From Planctomycetota bacterium (GTDB lineage Bacteria; Planctomycetota; Planctomycetia; Pirellulales; Pirellulaceae), in assembly GCA_963204965.1 (NCBI GenBank), contig CAUJKA010000030.1, positions 1-64,000 of the forward strand: 64,000 nt of DNA, written 5' to 3'. The notes under the pieces are model-generated. The model was given only the letters and a program-made list of their open reading frames with translations, did not search any database and was not told the DNA's origin. Position 1 is the first letter of the stretch; each line of letters begins with the position of its first letter. A program made the position numbers and the translations under genes. Shown here piece after piece: positions 18,178 to 26,767 of this stretch.

Positions 18178-18738
18178 ATGTTGAAATCACTGGTTGCATT
18201 CAGTTTGGTTATGTTCGCAGGATTTGCTATGGCTGCCGACAACGCATCGCCGCTCGACGTTTCGATGAAGCAGCTCGATGGCAAAGAAGTCAACTTGGCC
18301 GAGAAGTACAAAGGCAAAGTCGTTCTAGTAGTCAATGTCGCCAGCAAGTGCGGCCTGACTCCACAGTACAAGGAACTGCAGGCTCTGAGCGACAAGTTCG
18401 GTAGTGAAGGCTTGGCAGTAGCTGGTTTTCCTTGCAACCAATTTGGCAAGCAAGAGCCAGGTTCGTCGACTGAAATCTCCGACTTCTGCACGAAGAACTA
18501 CGGCGTCAAGTTTGACATGTACGAGAAGGTTGACGTCAACGATGATAGCGCTTGCAAGTTGTACAAGTCGCTGACCTCAACAGAGACGAAGCCTACCGAA
18601 AAAGGCAAGATCTCGTGGAATTTCGAGAAGTTCTTGATCGGCCGTGACGGTAAGGTTGTCGCTCGATTTTCGCCACGTACCAAGCCTGATGACAAGGAAG
18701 TGCTCGTTGCAATTGCAAAAGAGCTAGCCAAAAAGTAG
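18178..18738 (+). CDS. Exported glutathione peroxidase-family thiol peroxidase
   Basis: Reduces peroxides in the periplasm. Signal peptide at residues 1-20 (LVMFAGFAMA). The catalytic tetrad is visible: peroxidatic Cys58 in NVASKCGLTPQY, Gln92 in FPCNQFGKQEPG, and Trp147-Asn148 in SWNFEKFLIGRDGK. The Cys (not Sec) form with FPCNQF normally uses thioredoxin rather than glutathione; Cys86 or Cys104 could be the resolving residue. The 186-residue length is the family norm plus the signal peptide. A TAAGAGG ribosome-binding site precedes the ATG, and a strong terminator follows, so it is probably monocistronic. Confidence 0.9.
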   Translation: MLKSLVAFSLVMFAGFAMAADNASPLDVSMKQLDGKEVNLAEKYKGKVVLVVNVASKCGLTPQYKELQALSDKFGSEGLAVAGFPCNQFGKQEPGSSTEISDFCTKNYGVKFDMYEKVDVNDDSACKLYKSLTSTETKPTEKGKISWNFEKFLIGRDGKVVARFSPRTKPDDKEVLVAIAKELAKK

Positions 18739-18767
18739 TTGTTAGGCTCGCATAATTCACTACATTG

Positions 18768-18803
18768 ATGCCACCGTAGCAATTGTTACGGTGGCATTTT
18801 TAT
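18768..18803 (+). terminator. Intrinsic terminator of the peroxidase gene
   Basis: Perfect 11-base stem ATGCCACCGTA (18768-18778) with TACGGTGGCAT (18787-18797), an eight-base loop, then TTTTATT. It lies about 30 bases after the stop codon. Confidence 0.9.
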
Positions 18804-18810
18804 TGAGCAG

Positions 18811-18831
18811 GCTTGAGGCTTGAGACTTGAG
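18811..18831. repeat. Three-unit heptad tract
   Basis: GCTTGAG, GCTTGAG, ACTTGAG in perfect 7-base register. The GCTTGAG unit is the same one found at 921-927. Confidence 0.65.
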
Positions 18832-18841
18832 TGATCTCCCT

Positions 18842-18888
18842 CGTTCCTCAGGCTCTGCCTGGGAACGCACTGTCTTCGCGGCTCCGCC
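18842..18888 (+). repeat. Dispersed hairpin repeat, upstream copy flanking the TGS GTPase
   Basis: Matches 19972-20017 in the same orientation. The core hairpin pairs GTTCC-CAGGC (with one bulged T) against GCCTGGGAAC. The shared 3' part reads GC(A)C(T/C)GTCTTC followed by GGCTCCGCC. The two copies bracket the GTPase gene as direct repeats. Confidence 0.75.
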
Positions 18889-18901
18889 GCTCTTTTTGTT
18901 T

Positions 18902-18936
18902 TTCAAACTTCAAACTTCAAACTTCAAACTTCCCCA
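18902..18936 (+). repeat. (TTCAAAC)4 tract running up to the GTPase start codon
   Basis: Four perfect TTCAAAC units (18902-18929) followed by TTCCCCA, directly before the ATG at 18937. No Shine-Dalgarno sequence is visible, so the repeat occupies the usual ribosome-binding region. A change in unit number would leave the adjoining sequence altered but not the reading frame. Confidence 0.8.
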
Positions 18937-19929
18937 ATGCCTGCCAATCTCACACCACAGTATCACAAAGCCGAAGCGGCTTATCGCCAAGCCGAAACGC
19001 CTCAAGAGGAACTGGAATGCCTACAGGTGATGCTGCGCGAGATTCCCAAGCACAAGGGAACTGACAAATTACAAGCTGAGCTGAAGGCTAAGATTGCTAA
19101 GGTCAAAGCCGAGAGTGCCAAAGCATCGACTTCCACTGGTGGAAAAACGACCAAGATTCCCAAGCAGGGCGCTGGGCGCGTCCTACTGTTGGGAGCGCCA
19201 AACGCTGGGAAGAGCCAACTGCTGGCGTCGCTGACTCGAGCTCAACCAGAGATCGCTCCCTATCCCTTCACAACACAGACGCCACTCCCGGGCATGATGT
19301 TCTTTGAGGACTGTCCATTTCAGCTAATCGACTTGCCCGCTGTCTCAGCCGACTTTCTTGAACTTTCAACGACGGGATTAGTTCGTGGAGCGGATCTTGT
19401 TTTCTTGGTCATAGACTTAGCCAGCGATAGCTTGATCGAAGACACGCAAGCTGTCCTGGATCGATTCTCAAGCGGCAAGACGCGTTTGGGGCGCGAGACT
19501 TGCTTGGATGAAGAGGATGTCGGTGTCAGCTACACAGCAACGTTAGTCGTACTCAACAAATGTGATGATCCCTCGGCCCAGGAGCGGCTTGCTCTGCTGG
19601 ACGAATTCATCACGCTGCCCTTGGATCGAATTCAAGTGAGCGGAAAAGATGGGACAGGCTTAGATCAACTGCGACGCGAAGTGTTTCAAAGGTTGGAGAT
19701 CGTTCGTGTCTACGCTAAACATCCCAAAGAAAAAGAGCCGGATCGGACCAAGCCCTTCACGATCCGTCGCGGCGAAACTCTGGTTGAAGTCGCGGCCAAC
19801 GTGCACCGCGACATGGCAACCAATTTGAAGTCAGCTCGCGTTTGGGGAGCTGCAGTACACGATGGAACACCGGTGAAACCTGACTACCAACCGCTGGATG
19901 GTGATGTAGTCGAGCTGCACCACGAGTAG
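18937..19929 (+). CDS. DRG/Obg-like GTPase with TGS domain
   Basis: A 330-residue P-loop GTPase. A charged helical N-terminus (1-75, repeated Lys/Ala/Glu) precedes the G domain: G1 GAPNAGKS at 86-93, switch I Thr in YPFTTQTPLPG, G3 DLPA at 132-135 instead of the common DxPG, G4 NKCD at 207-210. The last 65 residues (FTIRRGETLVEVAANVHRDMATN through PLDGDVVELHHE) form a TGS domain, typical of DRG and YchF relatives and usually linked to ribosome or nucleotide sensing. It is shorter than Obg and lacks the Obg glycine-rich fold. Flanking direct repeats and a heptad tract set the gene apart from its neighbours. Confidence 0.85.
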   Translation: MPANLTPQYHKAEAAYRQAETPQEELECLQVMLREIPKHKGTDKLQAELKAKIAKVKAESAKASTSTGGKTTKIPKQGAGRVLLLGAPNAGKSQLLASLTRAQPEIAPYPFTTQTPLPGMMFFEDCPFQLIDLPAVSADFLELSTTGLVRGADLVFLVIDLASDSLIEDTQAVLDRFSSGKTRLGRETCLDEEDVGVSYTATLVVLNKCDDPSAQERLALLDEFITLPLDRIQVSGKDGTGLDQLRREVFQRLEIVRVYAKHPKEKEPDRTKPFTIRRGETLVEVAANVHRDMATNLKSARVWGAAVHDGTPVKPDYQPLDGDVVELHHE

Positions 19930-19971
19930 ACGGCACATTCCATGTGCCGTCCCCGGTTTTACCTCTCTTCT

Positions 19972-20017
19972 CGGTCCCAGGGTCTCCCTGGGACCGCACC
20001 GTCTTCAAGGCTCCGCC
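19972..20017 (+). repeat. Dispersed hairpin repeat, downstream copy flanking the TGS GTPase
   Basis: Core hairpin GGTCCCAGGG / CCCTGGGACC is perfect over ten bases with a TCT loop. Against the 18842-18888 copy, the changes on one arm are matched by changes on the other (GG with CC here; GT with AC there), so pairing is kept. Confidence 0.75.
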
Positions 20018-20039
20018 TTCTTCTTGCTCGACTATACTT

Positions 20040-21221
20040 CTACTTCGATGCTTTTCGCTCAAGCTGCTCGCCAATGAAAGCCGTTAGCTTTTCTCCGCGT
20101 AGTTCTCGCGAAGTGCCAATGATCTCGCCGGTGTCGCCATCGATCAAAAGCACAAATGGAATTCCCGAAACGTCGTGTTGAACGCCGATCGATGTGTCCC
20201 AGCCTTTGCCTTCGTAGATTTGTGGCCAAGGCAGTTCTTTGTCGGTCAAGAACTCTTTGACCTTGTCTTCTTGGCCTTCGGAATCAAAGCTCACTCCCAG
20301 GATTTCAAAACCCTTGTCGTGCCAATCCGCGTAAGCTTGCTTCATGTTAGGAATTTCAGCGATGCAAGGTCCGCACCACGTTGCCCAACAATCCAGCATG
20401 ACCAATTTTCCAGCGAACGACTTAGGAAACTCGACTTCATTACCTTCAATTGTCTTTGCCGAGAATGTCAGCGCCTTCTTGCCGAGGCGAAGATCGGGTG
20501 GGAGAGGCATTTGTGGAAGTTTGGTATCAGCTTCACGAAGATCCAAGCTGCCCTTACTGAACCCTAGTACATAAGTGGTTCCGGTAAAATTAAATGGTTT
20601 TCCAATCTGAGCCATTTCAAAGCGCTGGCTAACACGTCCATTGCCATCTCGATCGATGGGCAATCGTGCTTCTTCTGTCAACATGCCAGAAACGAATGTC
20701 GAGAAATCCTTTCCATCCAACTGAAATGCATACTCGAAGCCAAAGTCCGAGTAGTAAAGAACGGTATTCTTTAATTGCTCGCGACGTTTGTCTTCGGGAT
20801 CAAAGCGGTACATCATAATCTTGCCAAGTTTGCCATCGCCAAGATCAATCTTTGCTTCGCCGCTGTGCATTCCTGTAGGTTGTTTCTTCCAAGTCACTTC
20901 ACCGTCATCGGTCAAGTCGCCATCACGATTTGAATCAACAGCTAATCTCTGAGTACCATCTTCGGCTTCGTCTACTACAAACGCATACTTGCTGTCGCCG
21001 AATACGAAGTACCCGTACTTTGGCGCCGCGAAATCTTGCGGGAGCTTTTTAACAATCGATGCTTCCTGGTCCATTTCAGCGCGAACTGGGCGGTAGCCAC
21101 CGACTTTGGCAGTGACTCCACTTTCCAAGAAGTTGACCTTCACATCTCCAGCGAAAACCGCTGCGCTAGACGCGACGGCCAGTCCCATCACACAAGAGGA
21201 TACGAGGCGTTTGATTCTCAT
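20040..21221 (-). CDS. Exported TlpA-like thioredoxin-fold protein with N-terminal beta region
   Basis: A 393-residue secreted protein. Signal peptide at 1-25; residues 30-240 form a beta-rich region with two short Asp-rich calcium-like loops (DSNRDGDLTDDG at 96-107 and DRDGNGRV at 190-197). Residues 245-390 are a TlpA/AhpC-type thioredoxin domain with CGPC at 283-286 in LDCWATWCGPCIAEIPNMKQ and the cis-Pro in VSGIPFVLLIDG. It probably reduces or isomerises disulfides of envelope proteins. The N-terminal region is unassigned. It is transcribed after the MFS gene on the same strand, but a link between the two is not evident. Confidence 0.82.
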   Translation of the reverse strand: MRIKRLVSSCVMGLAVASSAAVFAGDVKVNFLESGVTAKVGGYRPVRAEMDQEASIVKKLPQDFAAPKYGYFVFGDSKYAFVVDEAEDGTQRLAVDSNRDGDLTDDGEVTWKKQPTGMHSGEAKIDLGDGKLGKIMMYRFDPEDKRREQLKNTVLYYSDFGFEYAFQLDGKDFSTFVSGMLTEEARLPIDRDGNGRVSQRFEMAQIGKPFNFTGTTYVLGFSKGSLDLREADTKLPQMPLPPDLRLGKKALTFSAKTIEGNEVEFPKSFAGKLVMLDCWATWCGPCIAEIPNMKQAYADWHDKGFEILGVSFDSEGQEDKVKEFLTDKELPWPQIYEGKGWDTSIGVQHDVSGIPFVLLIDGDTGEIIGTSRELRGEKLTAFIGEQLERKASK

Positions 21222-21276
21222 TGTTCACATTCCAATTTACGAAGGGAAAAAACGAAAGGGCGAGTTCAAAAAACAA

Positions 21277-22710
21277 TCAGTCCTCGGGCATTGGACGACC
21301 TTTGGTTTCCGGAAGGAAGAAGACCACCGCGATACCCAGAAGGAAGACTAAGCTGACCCACATCGTTGCATCTCGAAATGCACCCAGTTTGGCGGCAGCT
21401 TGAGCTGCTTCGTCAGCACCTTTAGGAAGGTTGGCAATTGCGGCGTCGCCTAATCTCTTCTGCAATATGCCTAAAGTAAACGGCCCCGTTGCAGCCAAGA
21501 ATCTTCCTACGTTGTAGCAAAAGCTTGTTCCCGTGCTTCGCAACCGCGTCGGAAATAGCTCAGGCAAATAGACGGCGAATCCTGCGAAGAGAGCAAGCTG
21601 GAAGAAGCCCATGACGGCACTCATCCACATCTGGTCCGCACTCTTGAACAATTGGAAATATCCATTGGTTGCGGCAAGAGCCCCAATGAACAATATCACG
21701 AAGGTCGCGCGTCGGCCTAATCGTTGAGCCAAGAAAGGAAACGACAACATGCCGAAGAATGCACCAAAGTTTTGGATGATGCTGTTAAGTCCCTTGTAGT
21801 AGGCGCCTTGACTACTGAGTTCAGCCTTGATCGCTACTTCATCCAATCCCTGAGCTTTCATTTTTTCTGTCAAAGATGTGTTGATCACGTCGCCTACCAG
21901 TTCTGGTGCAAAGAAACCAATGCCCCAGAGACCAATCACGCCCGAAATACATAGCACCATCCCTAATAAAGCAGGCTTTCGCCAACGAGCTTCGCCGAGC
22001 AAAGAGGTGTACGAGCCAAACTTGACACCTGTCGCTCGGCCGGCTTCGCGTGCTTGAACCCACTTCTCGGGTTCTTTAAGTTTTAGTTGGATAAAGACAC
22101 AGAGAAACGCTGGAACGGAACCGATTAGAAATGCTACTTTCCACGACGTGTTTTCAGAAAGACTGCCCGACTTAATCAAGCTTCCCATCCAGATACTAAT
22201 CACACCCGCGGTAATGTTGCCTACTGCCGAAAGCGCTTGTAGAAGCCCCAATGCAAACGGACGTGCTCGGTCTGGAAGCGTATCGGCAATTAGTGCCACT
22301 GCCAGTCCGAAGACTCCACCAACACCCAATCCAGTAATGAAACGATAGATGGCAAAATCCCACCACGATGTCGAGAGCGCAGACAAACCTGTGAAGACTG
22401 AATACAGCAAGACGGTTAACGTCAGTGTCTTGGCTCGTCCGACTCGGTCGCCCACAGAGCCAAAGATCAAACCACCGGTCGCCCATCCAGCGACAAAAAT
22501 CGATGTCGCATAACCTCCGTAAGCCTTGGCATCGACGCCTTTTTCCAACAGGTTCTTCAGAGCCGTATCGCGAAACAGAATAAAGATCTGTTGATCAAGA
22601 CAGTCGAATAACCAAGCCAATGCGGCCATGACAAACACGAACCAGTGGTACGACGTCATGTACTGCCACCAGTACTTAGTATCATTGCCATCGAGAGCGG
22701 AGTTGTTCAT
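21277..22710 (-). CDS. Major facilitator superfamily transporter
   Basis: A 477-residue 12-helix permease of the sugar-acid/aromatic-acid type MFS. The cytoplasmic loop motif between helices 2 and 3 reads FGSVGDRVGRAKTLT, and the motif at the domain repeat (FLAQRLGRRATFV) is present. LFDCLDQQIFILFRDTALK in helix 1 and the insert between helices 6 and 7 are typical of related carriers. The ATG at 22710 is chosen because it places the first helix about 25 residues in; an upstream in-frame extension is basic and unlikely. The C-terminal LPETKGRPMPED is the usual family ending. The substrate is unknown. Confidence 0.85.
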   Translation of the reverse strand: MNNSALDGNDTKYWWQYMTSYHWFVFVMAALAWLFDCLDQQIFILFRDTALKNLLEKGVDAKAYGGYATSIFVAGWATGGLIFGSVGDRVGRAKTLTLTVLLYSVFTGLSALSTSWWDFAIYRFITGLGVGGVFGLAVALIADTLPDRARPFALGLLQALSAVGNITAGVISIWMGSLIKSGSLSENTSWKVAFLIGSVPAFLCVFIQLKLKEPEKWVQAREAGRATGVKFGSYTSLLGEARWRKPALLGMVLCISGVIGLWGIGFFAPELVGDVINTSLTEKMKAQGLDEVAIKAELSSQGAYYKGLNSIIQNFGAFFGMLSFPFLAQRLGRRATFVILFIGALAATNGYFQLFKSADQMWMSAVMGFFQLALFAGFAVYLPELFPTRLRSTGTSFCYNVGRFLAATGPFTLGILQKRLGDAAIANLPKGADEAAQAAAKLGAFRDATMWVSLVFLLGIAVVFFLPETKGRPMPED

Positions 22711-22910
22711 CGAATTACTTCGGGTGAGGAGGGGGAGTGAGCTCAATGAGCGGACCAAACGATAAGCAGCGGAAAACCGCCGCCGATTATAGCTCATTTG
22801 CTCAGGAGTCGTACAAGCTCAAGCTCTGTTTTGAGGCTTGTAACGCGCTGTTTTCCTCAGCGAATATTCGTCTGCAAGGGATGGCGCTGTGAATCATTTT
22901 TCGTGAGCTG

Positions 22911-23114
22911 CAGGCGCTAGTTTGATGTTGCGCTTATTGAAGACTCTGCCAAGAAATCCTGCTCGTGCTCAATGAAATGGTGCTCGTAATCGTACTTGTA
23001 CGACCGGATTCGAGCACGAGCACCGTCTTCGACTGAGCACGAGCACGAAAATCCGAGGAACGAAGGATATCGGATGCGAAAATCGCAACCTCAAACTGCG
23101 CTGGCTAGCGCCTG
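22911..23114. mobile_element. Non-coding inverted-repeat element carrying GAGCACGAG hairpin
   Basis: A 204-base element in the gap before 23143. Its ends are perfect inverted repeats (CAGGCGCTAG 22911-22920 against CTAGCGCCTG 23105-23114). Just inside lie TTTGATGTTGC (22921-22931) and GCAACCTCAAA (23085-23095), with one mismatch. The middle holds a large imperfect hairpin of the GAGCACGAG repeat family (22955-23047). It has no coding capacity and resembles a MITE in layout. The same inner end motif delimits 26768-27006 and, more weakly, 37145-37382. Bases 22711-22910 show nothing else I can support. Confidence 0.7.
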
Positions 23115-23142
23115 TTGTTCTCGAAGGATCGGGTCCAAGTTT

Positions 23143-23922
23143 CTAGCGGACCAGTTTGGTATCTTTCACATACCATTCAGCGATGGATTTGCCTTGATCG
23201 TCCTGGAATTCCTGTCGCTCTAAGACCACTTCAATCGTATCCGTTGGCACTTCAGAGTTCGACATGTGCACGTTGATTCGCTTGAGATTGCCTCGTAGGT
23301 AGATCTCATCTTTCAAGGCTACAAACTTCCAAGTTGAGTTAGGATACTTCGCCAAGTACTTAGCAACTTCGCTTTCGCGCAGATCGACCATGCGTCGCTT
23401 GGCAACGGCTCGCGGATCGGGTGAGGCGCCCGCTGCCCCCTTTAGCACTTCGTCCGAAATCGATCCGGAGTACGCTTCGTAATAGTCCTTCAGGCTCAAA
23501 CCAGGCAGTTGGCGTGCACCAGCGGGAAGGTGTAACTCGGTTGCTTTGTACGCTTCGCCGTCGGCAAGCGTCTCCAAATAGTATGCGGCAAAGTCAGAAG
23601 CATAGGCCGCAGTGTTGTCTCGAGCATTCTTTGCCGCGAGCCCAGACCAAATCGCTGATGCAATCCCCAAGAACATCCCCACATTAGCCAATAGCATTCC
23701 ACCCTGCGATGCAGATTTGGAGGCTAGGATAATAGAACCCGCGATGCCCAACATGGCTGCACCAAGGGCGAACGGAAAAAAGAGGTTGGTCAGTGGAGCC
23801 AGCAAGCCCAGCAATCCAAGCACAAAAGCGGCTACGGCCAGTTTGCTAACTGGTTTGCTCAGTTGCGAATCATCGACTTCGCTGCTGAATACTGGGGTGA
23901 ACGATCGTTGCGCAGTGGACAT
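23143..23922 (-). CDS. Conserved-looking membrane protein, DUF4190-like N-terminus
   Basis: A 259-residue protein that I cannot assign to a known function. The N-terminus has two or three hydrophobic segments (SKLAVAAFVLGLLGLLAPLTNLFFPFALGAAMLGIAGSIILA and GGMLLANVGMFLGIASAIWSGLAA), the Gly/Leu/Ala-rich pattern of DUF4190-type proteins. The remaining 150 residues are soluble and mixed alpha/beta, ending in a cystatin- or NTF2-like strand run (KFVALKDEIYLRGNLKRINVHM). It lies immediately downstream of the PilB-like and PilT genes on the same strand, with 48 bases between, so a role in the same surface machinery is possible. Confidence 0.55.
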   Translation of the reverse strand: MSTAQRSFTPVFSSEVDDSQLSKPVSKLAVAAFVLGLLGLLAPLTNLFFPFALGAAMLGIAGSIILASKSASQGGMLLANVGMFLGIASAIWSGLAAKNARDNTAAYASDFAAYYLETLADGEAYKATELHLPAGARQLPGLSLKDYYEAYSGSISDEVLKGAAGASPDPRAVAKRRMVDLRESEVAKYLAKYPNSTWKFVALKDEIYLRGNLKRINVHMSNSEVPTDTIEVVLERQEFQDDQGKSIAEWYVKDTKLVR

Positions 23923-23970
23923 GGATTCGTTTAACTTGGAGTAGATGAGTAATTCAAATTTCTCAGTGCT

Positions 23971-25344
23971 CTACGACGACAGTACCCTTTGGAGTTCTTG
24001 CAAGCTGGTCATTCCTGTCGCAACAGCCAAAATTCCTTCCTCTTGCAATGTCAAGAATCCGTTTTGCCGTGCTACCGGCAATATTGCATCAACAGTCGGA
24101 TTCTGTAGAAATGCTCGACGAACCTCATCATTGATCGACAACAATTCGAAAATTGCCGCGCGACCAAAGTAACCTCGCCCGCCACATTTCCGACAGATCG
24201 GAATCTCGATCGGTTTGCCGTTGGCATCAACTCGCTGCTCCGGTGGCGGTGGAATGAAAGGCTGGAACAGCACATTGACTCGACCTGGAGGTATGCCCAG
24301 CTTCTGCAACAGTTGAGGCGTAGGTTGGAACGGCTGGCGACAGTCGGGACAAAGTCTTCGAAGCAATCGCAAGTTGATCGCTCCGCAAGTCACCTCCAGA
24401 ATGGACTTTGCCGCGGAACGGTGCGTCGCCAACAATCGGAGAATGGCCTCAATCGCCGAGTTAGCGTTGATGCGAGTGATCGCGTATCGATTCTCTTTTT
24501 GGATCTCGTCGCACAGAAGCTGAGCTATTTCCGTACTGAAAAGGTCAGGCATAATCAACGCGTCGGGTTGCTTTAGCAGCAGACTCTTGAGCACCGACAT
24601 GGGAGTTTCACCCGCGGCGCTGTTGAACTTATGATTGGCGATGTTGATCATTTCGGGCTCGTCCATCGCTTCATCAAAAACGCAATGGAAGTCACGCACA
24701 AAGCGGTCCGCTGACTCGAGGCCTATTCTCCAAAGCGTTGGAAGTCCGTGACCAGCAGGGCCACTGAAAACAAACATCGCTTTGTTTCCATTGACCAACT
24801 CTTTGTACTTCTCTTGTAACTTTTCACGCATACCCAAGTCGGTAAGCGTATTAAGCACAGGCTTCTTGGTATCGATGACCACTAACGCGCGTTCGCCGCT
24901 GGGGATACCTTCGCTGGTGAAGTGAAGTACCCAGTCAACTGACTTGAAGCGCGTCGGTAACTTGCCTCGCTGCTTCGATCGACGATCGGCAGGATTTAGA
25001 ATGAACAATCGTTTCAGCACGACTAACATTCCATCGCCGGTCTCGCGATCCATGGGCGGCATCCTCTCCCATAAACCATCTACGCGATAACGCACGGCAC
25101 AACCCTGAGCGCTGAAGTCAAACAGGATCTGGTCAGCCCGCGAATTGATCGCATGCGCAATCACCATCACGGCTACGCCGTACTGTGGACTAGCGCGACA
25201 GGAGATCAGAACTCCTTGTTGCAATTGAGCGCTTGGCGCAGCCGGCTTGAATTCGATCTGCGGTAACTGCACTTGCGGCGCGCTTTTAGGAGCTTGGGCA
25301 CCGGGCTGAGCAGCATTGTTGACGGGTTTCTTTTTGCCGAACAT
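23971..25344 (-). CDS. PilB/GspE-family protein with degenerate ATPase motifs
   Basis: A 457-residue homologue of type II secretion/type IV pilus extension ATPases. The N-terminal third (45-190) keeps the N2-like domain (INSRADQILFDF, VRYRVDGLWERM). The motor motifs are altered: the Walker A region reads GPAGHGLPT at 195-203 with no Lys, the Walker B region reads DALIMPDL at 261-268 without the GEIRD acid pair, and the His box TLHTND is replaced by ITRINANS. The zinc-binding CxxC pairs are intact (Cys332/Cys335, Cys384/Cys387 in CRKCGGRGYFGRAAIFELL). It is probably a non-hydrolysing pseudo-ATPase, working beside PilT 44 bases upstream. Confidence 0.82.
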   Translation of the reverse strand: MFGKKKPVNNAAQPGAQAPKSAPQVQLPQIEFKPAAPSAQLQQGVLISCRASPQYGVAVMVIAHAINSRADQILFDFSAQGCAVRYRVDGLWERMPPMDRETGDGMLVVLKRLFILNPADRRSKQRGKLPTRFKSVDWVLHFTSEGIPSGERALVVIDTKKPVLNTLTDLGMREKLQEKYKELVNGNKAMFVFSGPAGHGLPTLWRIGLESADRFVRDFHCVFDEAMDEPEMINIANHKFNSAAGETPMSVLKSLLLKQPDALIMPDLFSTEIAQLLCDEIQKENRYAITRINANSAIEAILRLLATHRSAAKSILEVTCGAINLRLLRRLCPDCRQPFQPTPQLLQKLGIPPGRVNVLFQPFIPPPPEQRVDANGKPIEIPICRKCGGRGYFGRAAIFELLSINDEVRRAFLQNPTVDAILPVARQNGFLTLQEEGILAVATGMTSLQELQRVLSS

Positions 25345-25388
25345 ATTTGTTTACAGTTATCCGAAGACTTTGTGACGAGTTCCAAATG

Positions 25389-26591
25389 CTAAATAATACC
25401 GGGAGCTTTAACTTCGATGCCTTTGAGAGCCATCTTCAACGCGTCCTGGTTAGGTGCCACAGCAAACGCTGTTGGGCGGTCGATCAATTCATCGTCAATC
25501 AGTTTCTTAAGACTCATCGTAAAGTCTTGCATACCTTCTGCAGCACCAATACGAATCGCATCGGGCAGTTTCGAATCCTTGCCTTCTAGCACCAGCTTCT
25601 GAATCATCGGCGTGAAGGTCATGATCTCTACAGTTGGCACTCGGCCAACGCCAGGTTTGATAGATCGTAGCAACTTCTGGGCAACGATTCCCTTCATATT
25701 AAAGGCAATCGCGGAGCGAATCGCGCCGTGCATCTCTTCTGGGAACAAGTCCAAAATACGACCGATCGTGGTCGGAGCACTAGACGCGTGAATTGTTCCA
25801 AACACCAAGTGCCCTGTTTCCGCGGCGTGAATCGCCGTCAAAAACGTCTCTTGGTCCCGCATCTCACCCACCAGAATAATATCCGGGTCTTCCCGCACCG
25901 CGTGCTTCATGCCAATTTCGAAATCCTTGACGTCCATGCCGATCTCGCGCTGGTTGATCAAGCACTTGTCCTCGGTGTACACGAATTCAATCGGATCTTC
26001 CAGGGTCAGAATGTGTTTGCTGTAGATCGAGTTGATGTAGTTGAGAATGGAACCGATCGTCGTACTTTTTCCAGAACCAGTCACACCCGCTAGCAGAACC
26101 ATCCCTTGGTCAAAGTGACACAATGTCTCGATCGAATTGGGAAGGAACAGTCCTTGGAATGGCGGAATGTAGTTATTAACGCGTCGAGCCACCAAGCCGA
26201 TCTTGCCGAGCTGTTTAAGCATGTTCACGCGGAAACGCCAGTTCACTCCGTCGACTTCCACAACGTACGCAAAGTCGGCGCCGCCTTCCTCTTCGAAGAT
26301 TCGTCGAGCTCGATCGTCCATCATCGGCACAAGCAAGCGAACCATCTCTTCGTTTTCAATCGGAGGACGATTCAGCGGCTTAAGATCTCCGTTGACGCGG
26401 ACGATCGGTGGATTGCCGACTTTCATGTGCAAGTCGGAACCCTTCAGCCGTACCAAAGCACGAAAGATCTTGTCGACTTCCAGCTCGACACGTTCTTTGA
26501 GTAGATTGCCGACCAAGCGGTCTAGGTTAGAGTCGCGCTGAGCACTTTGATTTACTTCTGGATTCGCGTTCACAGATAAGCCTCTCTCCAA
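25389..26591 (-). CDS. pilT: Type IV pilus retraction ATPase (PilT family)
   Basis: A 400-residue hexameric secretion ATPase that powers pilus retraction. All motor motifs are intact: Walker A GVTGSGKST at 169-177, Asp box EDPIEF at 198-203, Walker B GEMRD at 242-246, His box HLVFGTIHA at 261-269. The N-terminal PAS-like region (GSDLHMKVGNPPIVRVNGDL) is normal for PilT. The C-terminal AIRxGAxxGMQ-like segment reads AIRIGAAEGMQ, the PilT retraction signature. It is about 50 residues longer than E. coli PilT because of an N-terminal extension. The first gene of the local three-gene minus-strand run; the normal PilB partner must lie elsewhere. Confidence 0.92.
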   Translation of the reverse strand: MERGLSVNANPEVNQSAQRDSNLDRLVGNLLKERVELEVDKIFRALVRLKGSDLHMKVGNPPIVRVNGDLKPLNRPPIENEEMVRLLVPMMDDRARRIFEEEGGADFAYVVEVDGVNWRFRVNMLKQLGKIGLVARRVNNYIPPFQGLFLPNSIETLCHFDQGMVLLAGVTGSGKSTTIGSILNYINSIYSKHILTLEDPIEFVYTEDKCLINQREIGMDVKDFEIGMKHAVREDPDIILVGEMRDQETFLTAIHAAETGHLVFGTIHASSAPTTIGRILDLFPEEMHGAIRSAIAFNMKGIVAQKLLRSIKPGVGRVPTVEIMTFTPMIQKLVLEGKDSKLPDAIRIGAAEGMQDFTMSLKKLIDDELIDRPTAFAVAPNQDALKMALKGIEVKAPGII

Positions 26592-26720
26592 TCAATGCCC
26601 CGTTAGTGGGCTTTTTTGAACTCAAGCATGGCCCGCAGCATTCTGCTGCCGAAGTCTAGAATTATCATTGAGAAATCGATTTCTGGCTAGCGCGACCCGG
26701 ACGGAAGATTCGAAGTTTAT

Positions 26721-26744
26721 GAACCGCAGACGCTAGCCGCAGTC
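26721..26744. repeat. CAGGCGCTAG-family half-copy
   Basis: GAACCGCAGACGCTAGCCGC and the following AGTC match one arm of the 13586-13641 hairpin with one substitution. It lies just outside the 26768-27006 element; 26592-26720 holds nothing else I can support. Confidence 0.7.
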
Positions 26745-26767
26745 AGATATGAACCGTAGGCAATAGG

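Noticed and set aside
22911..23114. Possible CRISPR array in the GAGCACGAG repeats
   Set aside because: Repeats are irregular, palindromic and without unique spacers of constant length; no cas genes are nearby.
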